Of a DNA stretch of 14,957 nt, positions 6,008-13,935 are shown one piece after another. The DNA is taken from contig JABDKZ010000045.1 in NCBI GenBank assembly GCA_013001935.1, positions 1-14,957 of the forward strand. Direction: 5' to 3'. The DNA comes from Maribacter sp. GTDB lineage: Bacteria; Bacteroidota; Bacteroidia; Flavobacteriales; Flavobacteriaceae. Position numbers and translations under genes: made by a program. How positions within the stretch are numbered: position 1 is the first letter of the stretch; each line of letters starts with the position of its first letter. The notes under the pieces were generated by a model that saw only the letters and a list, made by a program, of their open reading frames with translations, made no database searches and was not told the origin of the DNA.

Positions 6008-6640
6008 ATGAAAAATAAATTTGTTTTAGCCGTACTTTTTATACTACCCATAGTGGTTTATTTGTTCTTTGCTTCGGGTGTAAATAACTTTGGGAAGCTT
6101 CCAACCCTAACCGAGAATATTCAAGATATTTCTTCAATAGATGATCGTGTTGTGCTAAAGGATAAAATAACCATATTGGGATTTTTAGGCCATGATTTGG
6201 ATAACCAAAAAGGCATAGCATTCAATTTAAACCAGAAAATCTATAAGCGGTTTTACGAATTCAATGATTTTCAATTTGTGATGCTGGTGCCCAATGGCAG
6301 TGAGGAAAAGGTAGCTGAACTTAAGACAGAACTGGGCAATTTAGCGGATAATGTAAAATGGAATTTTGCCTATGGCAATGAAGAGCAGATCAAATATTTT
6401 TTCGATGGCTTGAAAACAGATTTATCGCTTGATAATAATTTGGCCACACCTTACGTATTTATAATAGATAAGGATAGAAATTTGCGGGGTAGGACAAATG
6501 ATGAGGACGAAGGTACCATGTTTGGCTTTAAGGCCACATCAGTTGCCGAATTGAACAATAAGATGGAGGATGACGTGAAAATCATTTTAGCGGAGTACCG
6601 ATTGGCCTTGAAAAAAAATAATGCTAACAGGAAAAATTAA
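6008..6640 (+). CDS. SCO-like thioredoxin-fold membrane protein without cysteines
   Basis: The 210-residue protein has an N-terminal membrane anchor (about 5-22) and a periplasmic domain. Laid by eye against the SCO protein encoded next, it shares the order of elements: KITILGF against KVYIVEFFF, then a helix, FQFVMLVPN against FGVASFTITP, VKWNFAYGNEEQI against MDWHLMTGNQEAI, and FIIDKDRNLRGR against ALIDKNGFLRSR. The copper residues are missing: the CxxxC region reads GHDLDNQKG and there is no counterpart of the SCO histidine. The whole protein contains no cysteine. It is therefore probably a duplicated SCO that lost copper binding and may act as a partner or scaffold. Its stop overlaps the SCO start by one base (TAATG). 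Naming by fold is inference; some annotation pipelines would list it as a hypothetical membrane protein. Confidence 0.75.
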   Translation: MKNKFVLAVLFILPIVVYLFFASGVNNFGKLPTLTENIQDISSIDDRVVLKDKITILGFLGHDLDNQKGIAFNLNQKIYKRFYEFNDFQFVMLVPNGSEEKVAELKTELGNLADNVKWNFAYGNEEQIKYFFDGLKTDLSLDNNLATPYVFIIDKDRNLRGRTNDEDEGTMFGFKATSVAELNNKMEDDVKIILAEYRLALKKNNANRKN

Positions 6641-7362
6641 TGAAGAAATACACCTACGTATGGGTTTCACTGGTAATCTTGGTATTTGGAATAATTTTTA
6701 TCCCCAGGATTGTTGAGCGACTGCAAACGGGAACAGTAGTCGAGAATGATAGAATGAACCTCAAAGATAATAGTGCTGAGTTGGCCTATATTTTCTTAAA
6801 CGGAAAGAAACGTCGAGTACCTTCTTTTGAATTTATAAACCAAGACAGCTTGTTGATCACCGATAAAGATTATCTCGGTAAGGTGTATATCGTAGAGTTC
6901 TTCTTTACCTCCTGCCCATCTATTTGCCCAATAATGACCAAAAACCTTGTCGATCTACAAGAAGAATTCAAGACTTCCAATGACTTTGGTGTGGCATCAT
7001 TTACAATAACCCCGGAATATGATACGCCAATGGTACTAAAGGCGTATGCGGAAAAGCATGGCATCACGAATATGGATTGGCATTTGATGACAGGAAACCA
7101 AGAAGCCATTTATGACTTGGCGAATACCGGTTTTAATATTTTCGTTTCCGAAATGCCTAATGCCCCAGGTGGTTTTGAACATGCCGGTCTGTTCGCTCTG
7201 ATCGATAAAAATGGGTTTTTGCGGTCAAGGGTCGACGAATTTGGCAATCCCATAATATATTACCGAGGTACCATTACCGAAGATGATGGCGAGAATAGTG
7301 AAGGTGAAAAAGAACAGATTTCCATTTTAAAGGAAGACATCTACAAACTTTTAAAAGAGTAA
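6640..7362 (+). CDS. SCO family copper chaperone (SCO1/SenC)
   Basis: SCO proteins are membrane-anchored thioredoxin-fold proteins that deliver copper to, or reduce, the CuA site of cytochrome c oxidase subunit II. This 240-residue protein has an anchor (about 5-22) and a periplasmic domain with C92 and C96 in TSCPSICP, followed by ITPEYDTP and by H181 in FEHAG, the third copper ligand. All three ligands are present. The residue after CP is Ser, where many SCO proteins have Asp or Thr. After the core comes a short acidic tail (214-225). The start overlaps the cysteine-free SCO-like gene by one base and the next gene follows after 6 bp, so the genes are tightly coupled. Confidence 0.94.
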   Translation: MKKYTYVWVSLVILVFGIIFIPRIVERLQTGTVVENDRMNLKDNSAELAYIFLNGKKRRVPSFEFINQDSLLITDKDYLGKVYIVEFFFTSCPSICPIMTKNLVDLQEEFKTSNDFGVASFTITPEYDTPMVLKAYAEKHGITNMDWHLMTGNQEAIYDLANTGFNIFVSEMPNAPGGFEHAGLFALIDKNGFLRSRVDEFGNPIIYYRGTITEDDGENSEGEKEQISILKEDIYKLLKE

Positions 7363-7368
7363 TAAGGC

Positions 7369-7902
7369 ATGGATTCCGTAGCACAGAAAGAAAAAAAGTT
7401 CAATAGGATAATCGCAGTAATCTCCATACTCGTGCCTGTTGTCGTTGCTGCATTGTTCGGAGTTAAAATCCCGAATGTTGAACCACTATCTTTTTTACCC
7501 CCTATTTATGCCTCTGTAAATGGCCTCACGGCCTTTGTTTTGATTGCCGCCGTATGGGCAATAAAAAATGGCAAACGAGACCTACATCAAAGACTAATGA
7601 CTTTGTGTATCGCGCTTTCGCTTTTATTTTTAATGATGTATGTTGCCTACCATATGACTTCTGATTCAACCACATTTGGTGGGGAAGGGGTAATTAAATA
7701 CGTGTATTATTTTATATTGATAACGCATATCATTTTATCTATAGGGGTTATTCCATTAGTGCTTAGGACCTATGCCCGGGCATATTTAAAAAAATATGAT
7801 GAACATAGGGCATTGGCCAAATATACATTTCCGATTTGGTTATATGTGGCTGTATCTGGAGTGGTTGTTTATGTTATGATCTCGCCATATTATATAAATT
7901 AA
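7369..7902 (+). CDS. DUF420-family membrane protein, likely oxidase assembly factor
   Basis: The 177-residue protein has five predicted helices (about 13-31, 46-65, 79-95, 111-133 and 153-172). Histidines typical of DUF420 are present: H73 in LHQRLM, H95 in AYHMTSD, H120 in ITHIILS and H146 in DEHRALAKYTFPIWLYV. The family includes Bacillus YozB and, as I recall, the staphylococcal factor CtaM that is needed for the aa3 oxidase. Placement directly after SCO and in the same transcript as other oxidase assembly genes supports that role. The paired histidines near the membrane could bind heme or a metal, but this is inference. The gene ends exactly where the next ATG begins. Confidence 0.87.
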   Translation: MDSVAQKEKKFNRIIAVISILVPVVVAALFGVKIPNVEPLSFLPPIYASVNGLTAFVLIAAVWAIKNGKRDLHQRLMTLCIALSLLFLMMYVAYHMTSDSTTFGGEGVIKYVYYFILITHIILSIGVIPLVLRTYARAYLKKYDEHRALAKYTFPIWLYVAVSGVVVYVMISPYYIN

Positions 7903-8118
7903 ATGAACTATAAACACTTCATCTTTCTTTTTGTTTTCTTTCTTTTTGCTCCACAGCTTTTAGAAGCGCAATGCGCAATGTGTAGGGCGGTTTTAGAAAG
8001 TGAAGGTAACGTGTCTTCTGCTGAAGGAATAAACAACGGTATCGTTTATTTAATGGCGATCCCATATATTCTCGTTGCAGCATTGTTTTTTTTCATTTAT
8101 AAAAAAATGAAAGCATAA
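7903..8118 (+). CDS. Small CxxC membrane protein at the end of the oxidase assembly genes
   Basis: This 71-residue protein starts immediately after the stop of the DUF420 gene, which strongly supports translation. It has a signal peptide (1-22, cut likely after LEA before QC), then CAMC (24-27) at the mature N terminus, a short polar segment and one membrane helix (about 47-66) ending in KKMKA. The cysteines would face the periplasm, with the basic tail in the cytoplasm. I do not recognise a named family. The CxxC pair and the neighbours (SCO, DUF420) suggest a part in copper or thiol handling for the oxidase, which is inference. The length and layout recall small accessory proteins of heme-copper oxidase and cytochrome maturation loci. 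Confidence 0.78.
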   Translation: MNYKHFIFLFVFFLFAPQLLEAQCAMCRAVLESEGNVSSAEGINNGIVYLMAIPYILVAALFFFIYKKMKA

Positions 8119-8182
8119 GGTTCAAGGTATATTTAACAATTATTTAGCGGTTTTACTGTAACAAAAGCATGGCGCTGTAGTC

Positions 8183-8212
8183 TTATTGTAATACAATAAC
8201 ATGTATTGTATT
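8183..8212 (+). promoter_or_regulatory. Palindromic operator-like element before the ABC permease genes
   Basis: TTATTGTA (8183-8190) and TACAATAA (8192-8199) form a perfect 8 bp inverted repeat around one base. The second arm also pairs with a further copy: AATACAATA (8190-8198) and TATTGTATT (8204-8212) are perfect 9 bp arms around 5 nt. So there are three TATTGTA half-sites in alternating orientation within 30 bp, ending 20 bp before the ATG at 8233. This arrangement fits a dimeric repressor or activator site. No exact TAnnTTTG element was found in the gap. Confidence 0.5.
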
Positions 8213-8232
8213 CATCAATCAAAACCAACCCA

Positions 8233-9480
8233 ATGTTAGACATCGAGAGATGGCAAGAGATTTTTGACACTATCCGTAAAAATAAACTACGGACGTTTCT
8301 GACTGGGCTATCGGTCGCTTCCGGAATATTTATACTCGTAATTTTATTGGGATTTGGTCAGGGGATGCAAAATGGCATTGCCCATGAGTTTGAAGAAGAT
8401 GCTTCAAATAGGGTTGTAGTATGGACTCAGGTAACCACCAAAGAGCACAAAGGTCTTAACCCAGGTCGTCCCATACAAATGAGGAATGAGAACTTTGATT
8501 ATATAGAATCCAGGTTTTCAGAAGAAATTAAGGATAAATCTGCCAATTATCGTATTCGCAATGCCCTTGTTAATTACAAAAAAGAATCTGTAGGGTATAG
8601 CGTTCAAGGGGTGAATGCAGGTTTTCAATTTGTCGAAAACCAATACATTTCTCAAGGGAGGTATATTAATTATGAGGATTACAAGAACGTCTCCAAAGTT
8701 GCAATAATCAGTAACACCATTAAAAGGGAAATTTTTAAAAATGGGCAGGATCCGCTCGGCGAGTATTTGGATATTTCAGGAATTAAATTCAAAGTTATCG
8801 GTGTTTATGGCGATATGGGAGGTGAACGCGAGGAAGAACGCATCTTTATTCCACTGTCAACTGCCCAGCGTGTTTTTAACGGGTCTGATCGTATCAATAA
8901 TCTATATTATACCCTAAAACCCGTTGAAGATTTTGATCAAGCGGTTGCAGAATCGGTAAAGTTTTCAAATGATATGAAGCGCTATTTGCAGGATGCGCAT
9001 ACTGTAGCTCCTGATGACCCAAGTGCAGTTAATGTGTTCAATACTCTTGAGGAGGTCAAGCGTTTTTTTACACTAACGAATGGTATTAAATTATTTTTCT
9101 GGTTTGTTGGTATATGTACCATCATTGCAGGAGTAGTTGGTGTAAGTAATATTATGTTGATCGTAGTGAAGGAACGAACACGCGAAATCGGAATACGTAA
9201 GGCCTTGGGGGCTAAACCTTGGTCTATTGTGGGGATGATTTTACACGAGTCTATTTTTATTACGGCAATTTCGGGTTTTGCTGGTCTAATTTTCAGTATG
9301 GGCTTATTAGAGATTTTTGGGCCCTACATTGAAGTAGATTATATCCTGAATCCTTCAGTGAACTTCAACGTGGCCATATCGACGGTCTTCGTACTGATTT
9401 TTGCTGGGGCAGTAGCAGGATTTTTTCCCGCATGGCGTGCGGCTAATATTCATGTCATAGACGCTTTAAAAGACGAATAA
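8233..9480 (+). CDS. MacB-like ABC transporter permease, first pair, type A
   Basis: The 415-residue protein has the MacB/FtsX permease plan: one helix (about 22-44), a large periplasmic domain (about 45-285) and three helices (about 287-310, 338-362 and 378-400). The signature GVSNIMLIVVKERTREIGIRKALGA (303-327) precedes the third helix, and the protein ends in IDALKDE. In this family the permease couples ATP hydrolysis in the cytoplasm to movement of the periplasmic domain, pushing substrates across the outer membrane with an adaptor. The ATG at 8233 is chosen over TTG at 8206 because LDIERWQEIFDT then lines up with the N termini of the other three permeases, and the TTG would lie inside the palindrome. 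The sequence resembles the third permease (RKNKLRTFL, GFG, GGEREE) more than the second. The substrate is unknown. Confidence 0.9.
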   Translation: MLDIERWQEIFDTIRKNKLRTFLTGLSVASGIFILVILLGFGQGMQNGIAHEFEEDASNRVVVWTQVTTKEHKGLNPGRPIQMRNENFDYIESRFSEEIKDKSANYRIRNALVNYKKESVGYSVQGVNAGFQFVENQYISQGRYINYEDYKNVSKVAIISNTIKREIFKNGQDPLGEYLDISGIKFKVIGVYGDMGGEREEERIFIPLSTAQRVFNGSDRINNLYYTLKPVEDFDQAVAESVKFSNDMKRYLQDAHTVAPDDPSAVNVFNTLEEVKRFFTLTNGIKLFFWFVGICTIIAGVVGVSNIMLIVVKERTREIGIRKALGAKPWSIVGMILHESIFITAISGFAGLIFSMGLLEIFGPYIEVDYILNPSVNFNVAISTVFVLIFAGAVAGFFPAWRAANIHVIDALKDE

Positions 9481-9495
9481 TATCAAACAAATAAA

Positions 9496-10755
9496 ATGTT
9501 CAATAGAGATCGTTGGAAAGAAATTTTAGAAGTGCTGACCAGTAATTGGTTCAGGACCATTCTTACTTCGTTTGGTGTTTTTTGGGGCATATTGATTCTT
9601 ATTATTCTTTTAGCTGCAGGTAAGGGTTTTCAAAATGGCGTTATGGCCGATTTTGGGGATATTGCTACCAATACCATGTTCATGTGGTCCAGAAACACTA
9701 CCAAAGAATATATGGGTTTGCCCAAAGGTCGTCGTTATAATTTCAAATTGGAAGATGTCCAGGCAATTAAGGAAAATGTTCCTAATCTTCGTTTTATATC
9801 TCCAAGAAACCAATTGGGAGGATTTCAGGGTGCAAATAACGTAACAAGGGGTATTCATACAGGAGCTTTTAATGTTTATGGGGATTATCCTGAGATAATA
9901 AATCAGGATCCAATGACTATAACATCGGGTCGCTTTATTAATCATTCGGATATCAATGAAAAAAGAAAAATTGCTATCATCGGTGAAGGAGTTAAGGCCA
10001 GTTTGTATGAAAAAGGGGAAGAGGTAATAGGTACTTATATTAAAATTCAAGGTGTAAATTTTATGGTCATCGGCACCTATAAAAAGAAAAGTAATGATGG
10101 CGATGGCGAAGAGGGTCAAAAACAGATATTTGTACCGTTTACAACTTTTTCACAGGCATTCAATAGGGCTGATAATGTAGGTTGGATGGCAATAACAGCC
10201 CAAGATGGTAATTCTATTACCTCCTTGAAGGAAAGAATAGTCTCGATAGTAAAAGAGAATAGGAAAATTCATCCCGATGATAAACGTGCTGTTGGCTATT
10301 TTGATTTATATGAACAATTTAATAGGGTAGAGAGCCTTTTTGGGGCTATGAGTTTTATAGCATATTTCGTGGGGATATTGGTGCTGTTATCTGGAGTTAT
10401 CGGAGTGAGTAATATTATGTTGATAGTGGTAAAGGAGCGTACTAAGGAAATAGGTATTCGTCGTGCTTTGGGGGAAGACCCATGGTCAATAAAAACACAG
10501 ATTTTAATGGAATCAATATTCTTGACCATTATTTCGGGCATGGTAGGTATTACATTTGGGGCCTTGTTTATCTATGGTGTTAACGCCTTGTTAGATGCCA
10601 ATGGTCCTGTAGATATGTTTTTGAGTCCTAGCGTTAGTCTAGGCGTGGTGTTGGCTGCACTGGTCATTTTGATAATTTCAGGCTTATTGGCCGGTTTCAT
10701 ACCTGCTCAAAGCGCAATCAAAGTAAGGCCCATCGATGCATTAAGAACAGAATAG
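9496..10755 (+). CDS. MacB-like ABC transporter permease, first pair, type B
   Basis: This 419-residue protein has the same four-helix plan (about 22-44, 288-310, 338-362 and 382-404) with the MacB periplasmic domain between helices one and two. It carries GVSNIMLIVVKERTKEIGIRRALGE (303-327) and ends in IDALRTE. Marks shared with the fourth permease but not with the first or third are GVFWGI in the first helix, FNVYGDYPEI (125-134), DNVGWMAIT (226-234) and a DDKRA segment after IHP. It lies 15 bp after the type A gene, and the two probably form a heterodimeric permease. The ALGED in place of the usual ALGA[KT]P is a small departure in the coupling loop. The next gene, a periplasmic adaptor, follows after 38 bp. 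Confidence 0.92.
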   Translation: MFNRDRWKEILEVLTSNWFRTILTSFGVFWGILILIILLAAGKGFQNGVMADFGDIATNTMFMWSRNTTKEYMGLPKGRRYNFKLEDVQAIKENVPNLRFISPRNQLGGFQGANNVTRGIHTGAFNVYGDYPEIINQDPMTITSGRFINHSDINEKRKIAIIGEGVKASLYEKGEEVIGTYIKIQGVNFMVIGTYKKKSNDGDGEEGQKQIFVPFTTFSQAFNRADNVGWMAITAQDGNSITSLKERIVSIVKENRKIHPDDKRAVGYFDLYEQFNRVESLFGAMSFIAYFVGILVLLSGVIGVSNIMLIVVKERTKEIGIRRALGEDPWSIKTQILMESIFLTIISGMVGITFGALFIYGVNALLDANGPVDMFLSPSVSLGVVLAALVILIISGLLAGFIPAQSAIKVRPIDALRTE

Positions 10756-10793
10756 AATAAAAAACAGCAATCAATTATTAATAGAATAAGGAT

Positions 10794-11906
10794 ATGAAAA
10801 AGTCAGTAACCATAATTACACTTTTAATACTAGTGATAGCCTTTGGAGGCTCAATGTACTATCTGTATCAGAAGAACGCAGAAGACCCAATTGTATATGA
10901 AACCGAGTTGCCCAGCAAGCAAAATATAATAAAGAAAACAGTGGCAACGGGCAGCATTCTTCCACTAGAAGAGGTGCTCATAAAACCAAATATTTCAGGG
11001 GTAATAGAAGAGATTTTTGTAGAAGGGGGTGATTATGTGAAATCAGGTGACCTATTGGCAAAAATCAAGGTTGTGCCTAACCTGAATGCATTGAACGACT
11101 CCAGGAACAATATAGATGAGGCACGCATTGCACTTGAGGACCAAAAACGGAATATTGATCGCCAAAAAACCCTTTTTGACAAAGGCGTTGTTTCAAAAGT
11201 TGATTTGGAAAGGGCACAAGTAAGTTTTGATCAGGCACAACAGGCTTATGTAGCTGCCAATAAGCGGTACGATATTGTGAAAACAGGAACCACAAGAGGT
11301 TTTGGCAATGCCGCCAATACCATGATACGAGCAACTGTGAGTGGTATGGTCTTAGATGTGCCTGTAGAAGTCGGTAATCAAGTTATAGAGAGCAATAACT
11401 TTAATGAAGGAACCACCATTGCCGCCATTGCCGATATTGAAAAGATGATTTTCGAAGGTAAGGTAGATGAATCTGAAGTAGGTAAAATATCAGAAGACCT
11501 TCCCTTGGAGATAACTGTCGGAGCAATAGAAAATAAGACTTTTAATGCTGTTTTAGATTATATAGCTCCAAAAGGCAAAGAAGAAAACGGGGCAATTCAA
11601 TTTGAAATCAAGGGAACCTTGAAAAAACAGGATACGGTATTCATCAGGGCAGGTCTGAGTGCGAATGCCTCCATTATTTTAGGACGGGCCGATAGTGTTT
11701 TGGCGGTCAAAGAGGCACTTGTGCAATTTGACGATAAAACGAAATTGCCTTTTGTGGAAATTGAAAAAGGGGATCAGCAATTTGAGCGCAAAGATGTTGA
11801 ATTGGGGATAAGCGATGGTATTTTTGTTGAAATAAAATCAGGTGTCTCCCAAGAGGATAAGATCAAGGTCTGGAACGAGGTAAAACCCGATGAATTCACC
11901 AATTAA
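10794..11906 (+). CDS. Periplasmic adaptor (membrane fusion) protein of the HlyD/MacA type
   Basis: The 370-residue protein has an N-terminal anchor (about 4-24), a first half of the lipoyl-like domain (about 63-93, KPNISGVIEEIFVEGGDYV), a short helical hairpin (about 98-163), the second lipoyl half (about 176-216, RATVSGMVLDVPVEVGNQV) and beta-barrel and membrane-proximal domains to the end. Such adaptors link an inner membrane exporter to an outer membrane TolC-like channel. The hairpin is shorter than those of many RND adaptors, in keeping with MacA-like proteins. No TolC-like gene is visible in the window. It lies between the two permease pairs, 38 bp after the first pair and 104 bp before the ATPase. 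An AAGGA stretch ends 3 nt before its ATG and may serve as a ribosome binding site. Confidence 0.92.
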   Translation: MKKSVTIITLLILVIAFGGSMYYLYQKNAEDPIVYETELPSKQNIIKKTVATGSILPLEEVLIKPNISGVIEEIFVEGGDYVKSGDLLAKIKVVPNLNALNDSRNNIDEARIALEDQKRNIDRQKTLFDKGVVSKVDLERAQVSFDQAQQAYVAANKRYDIVKTGTTRGFGNAANTMIRATVSGMVLDVPVEVGNQVIESNNFNEGTTIAAIADIEKMIFEGKVDESEVGKISEDLPLEITVGAIENKTFNAVLDYIAPKGKEENGAIQFEIKGTLKKQDTVFIRAGLSANASIILGRADSVLAVKEALVQFDDKTKLPFVEIEKGDQQFERKDVELGISDGIFVEIKSGVSQEDKIKVWNEVKPDEFTN

Positions 11907-12010
11907 TTTTTTTAACATAAAATTTGGAGCAAATCTTGTAACATTTTAACATCTTAGGTGTCTTATTATCGTTTCATTACTTAGATTCATCTAAAACAAA
12001 TACAACCAAC

Positions 12011-12712
12011 ATGATTGAAATTAAAGATCTTCACAAATCCTATAAAATGGGAAGCAATTCCCTCCATGTTTTGAAAGGCATCAATTTCAGCGTCAAAGAT
12101 GGTGAGCTGGTTGCCATCATGGGTTCTTCAGGTTCTGGAAAGTCTACCTTATTAAATATTCTTGGAATGTTAGATGAAGCCGATTCAGGCGAATATACTT
12201 TAGACGGGGTACCCATCAAGAATCTGAATGAGACCAAAGCGGCAAACTATCGCAATAAATTTTTAGGGTTTATTTTTCAATCGTTTAATCTTATAAACTA
12301 CAAGACGGCATTGGAAAATGTAGCCTTACCGCTATATTATCAGCGTATGGGTCGCAAACAACGACAAGAAAAATCATTGAAGTATTTAGAACAAGTTGGT
12401 CTTAAGGAATGGTCGCACCATTTACCTAGTGAACTTTCCGGAGGGCAAAAACAACGTGTGGCTGTCGCAAGGGCGATGGTGGGCGAACCTAAAGTATTAT
12501 TGGCGGATGAATTAACTGGTGCTCTGGATAGTACAACTTCTTATGAAGTTATGGATCTAATTCAGAAAATAAACGATCAAGGGAATACGATACTTGTTGT
12601 TACCCATGAAGATGATATTGCACACATGTGCAAGCGGATCGTGCATTTAAGGGATGGTGTTATTGTTAAAGATGAGAAAGTAAAACAAGTTAGAGCCTCA
12701 GCATATGTTTAG
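12011..12712 (+). CDS. ABC transporter ATPase of the MacB/LolD type
   Basis: This 233-residue ATPase powers the permeases. It shows the Walker A motif GSSGSGKST (38-46), the Q-loop Q90 in FIFQSFNLI, the signature LSGGQKQRV (142-150), Walker B and D-loop VLLADELTGALDS (162-174) and the H-loop H199. The family usually reads ADEPTG at Walker B; here it is ADELTG, a Pro to Leu change next to the catalytic Glu. Unlike E. coli MacB, the ATPase is a separate chain from the permease. The 104 bp before it hold no exact promoter match that I can see. Its 3' end overlaps the next permease by 8 bp, so the two are translationally coupled. Confidence 0.96.
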   Translation: MIEIKDLHKSYKMGSNSLHVLKGINFSVKDGELVAIMGSSGSGKSTLLNILGMLDEADSGEYTLDGVPIKNLNETKAANYRNKFLGFIFQSFNLINYKTALENVALPLYYQRMGRKQRQEKSLKYLEQVGLKEWSHHLPSELSGGQKQRVAVARAMVGEPKVLLADELTGALDSTTSYEVMDLIQKINDQGNTILVVTHEDDIAHMCKRIVHLRDGVIVKDEKVKQVRASAYV

Positions 12713-13934
12713 TAGGGATACTTGGCGGGAAATTTTTGACACCCTAAGAAAGAACAAACTTAGGACATTTTTGTCCGGATTTACCGTGTCCTTAGGGATA
12801 CTGATATTTGTTGTTCTTTTTGGTTTTGGAAACGGACTCATAAATACTTTTGACGATTTTTTTGGGGATGATGCGACCAATGTGTTTTACCTTTTCGCTG
12901 GGCGCACCACAATGCCATATAAGGGTTATAAATCCAATAGGCGAATTGAGTTTGAGAATGATGATCTAAGTGATATAAATAAAAATTTTGCCCTCTTTTT
13001 GGAATATTCCACGCCTAGGATTTCTAGAGGTGGATTAGTGAAATATAAAGAAGAATCAAATAATTATACGACTAGGGCAGTGGGCCCTGCACATCAATAT
13101 GCTGAGAAAACCATAATGATGAAAGGCAGGTATTTGAACAAAGAGGATATTAAAAACAAGACAAAATATGTTGTAATAGGAAGGCTTGTTGAGGAAGACC
13201 TATTTGGCGGCTCAAATTCCATTGGCGAATATATAGATGTTGCGGGAAGTGCATTTAAGGTCATTGGGGTTTTTCAAGATGATGGCGGGGACAGGGAGGA
13301 ACGCTACATTTATATGCCGTATACAACGCGACAGTTAATTGAAAAAAATACCGATAAATTAGATCAGATTATTGTGGCTTTCAAACCTGAAATTGGTTAT
13401 GCCGGCGCTATGGCTTTTGAGAAAAGCTTGGATAAATTTTTAAGGGAGAAGAAGTATATAAGCCCGCAGGATCAAAATGGCATTTTTATACGAAACGTTG
13501 CAGACCAACTTAAACAAAACCAGCAATTTGCAAGAGTATTGCAACTCATAGTTGCTTTTGTTGCCTTTGGAACCATTGTCGCAGGAATTATAGGTATCAG
13601 TAATATAATGGTCTTTGTCGTCAAGGAACGTACAAAGGAGTTAGGAATACGCAAAGCTTTGGGTGCAACGCCCAGATCGGTTATAGGAACTATTTTATTG
13701 GAATCGATTTTCATAACAACCATTTCTGGATTTGTGGGAATGTTGATTGGTATTGGGGTTTTAAGTTCACTCGGAGAGAAATTAAAAGACTTTTTTATCA
13801 CCAATCCGAGTATAAATCTGGGAACAGCAATTTTTGCGACCATAATTCTGATAATCTTTGGCGGTATAGCAGGCTATATACCCGCAAGAAGAGCAGCACG
13901 TATAAAACCAATTGTAGCACTAAGAGACGAATAG
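12705..13934 (+). CDS. MacB-like ABC transporter permease, second pair, type A
   Basis: The 409-residue permease has the four-helix MacB plan (about 22-44, 280-304, 332-355 and 373-393) with a large periplasmic domain. It carries GISNIMVFVVKERTKELGIRKALGA (297-321) and ends in IVALRDE. Its start TWREIFDTLRKNKLRTFLSGF and the GGDREER turn before the second helix match the first permease of the window, and it lacks the YGDYP and DNVGW marks of the other type. It begins inside the ATPase gene (8 bp overlap) and the next permease starts 1 bp after its stop, so ATPase and both permeases form one translational unit. It probably pairs with the following permease as a heterodimer. Confidence 0.93.
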   Translation: MFSRDTWREIFDTLRKNKLRTFLSGFTVSLGILIFVVLFGFGNGLINTFDDFFGDDATNVFYLFAGRTTMPYKGYKSNRRIEFENDDLSDINKNFALFLEYSTPRISRGGLVKYKEESNNYTTRAVGPAHQYAEKTIMMKGRYLNKEDIKNKTKYVVIGRLVEEDLFGGSNSIGEYIDVAGSAFKVIGVFQDDGGDREERYIYMPYTTRQLIEKNTDKLDQIIVAFKPEIGYAGAMAFEKSLDKFLREKKYISPQDQNGIFIRNVADQLKQNQQFARVLQLIVAFVAFGTIVAGIIGISNIMVFVVKERTKELGIRKALGATPRSVIGTILLESIFITTISGFVGMLIGIGVLSSLGEKLKDFFITNPSINLGTAIFATIILIIFGGIAGYIPARRAARIKPIVALRDE

Positions 13935-13935
13935 T

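Noticed and set aside
8206..8232. TTG start giving nine extra residues on the first ABC permease
   Set aside because: The start would lie inside the palindrome, and the ATG at 8233 aligns the N terminus with the other three permeases.
9610..10119. Minus-strand open frame of 169 codons inside the second permease
   Set aside because: It lies wholly inside a well-supported permease gene and its translation is a compositional shadow without recognisable motifs.
11900..11925. T-rich stretch after the adaptor gene as a terminator
   Set aside because: There is a T run but no convincing GC-containing stem before it.
13472..13843. Minus-strand open frame of 123 codons inside the third permease
   Set aside because: It is antisense to the conserved helices and signature of the permease. 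Hydrophobicity is expected from the opposite strand of membrane codons.
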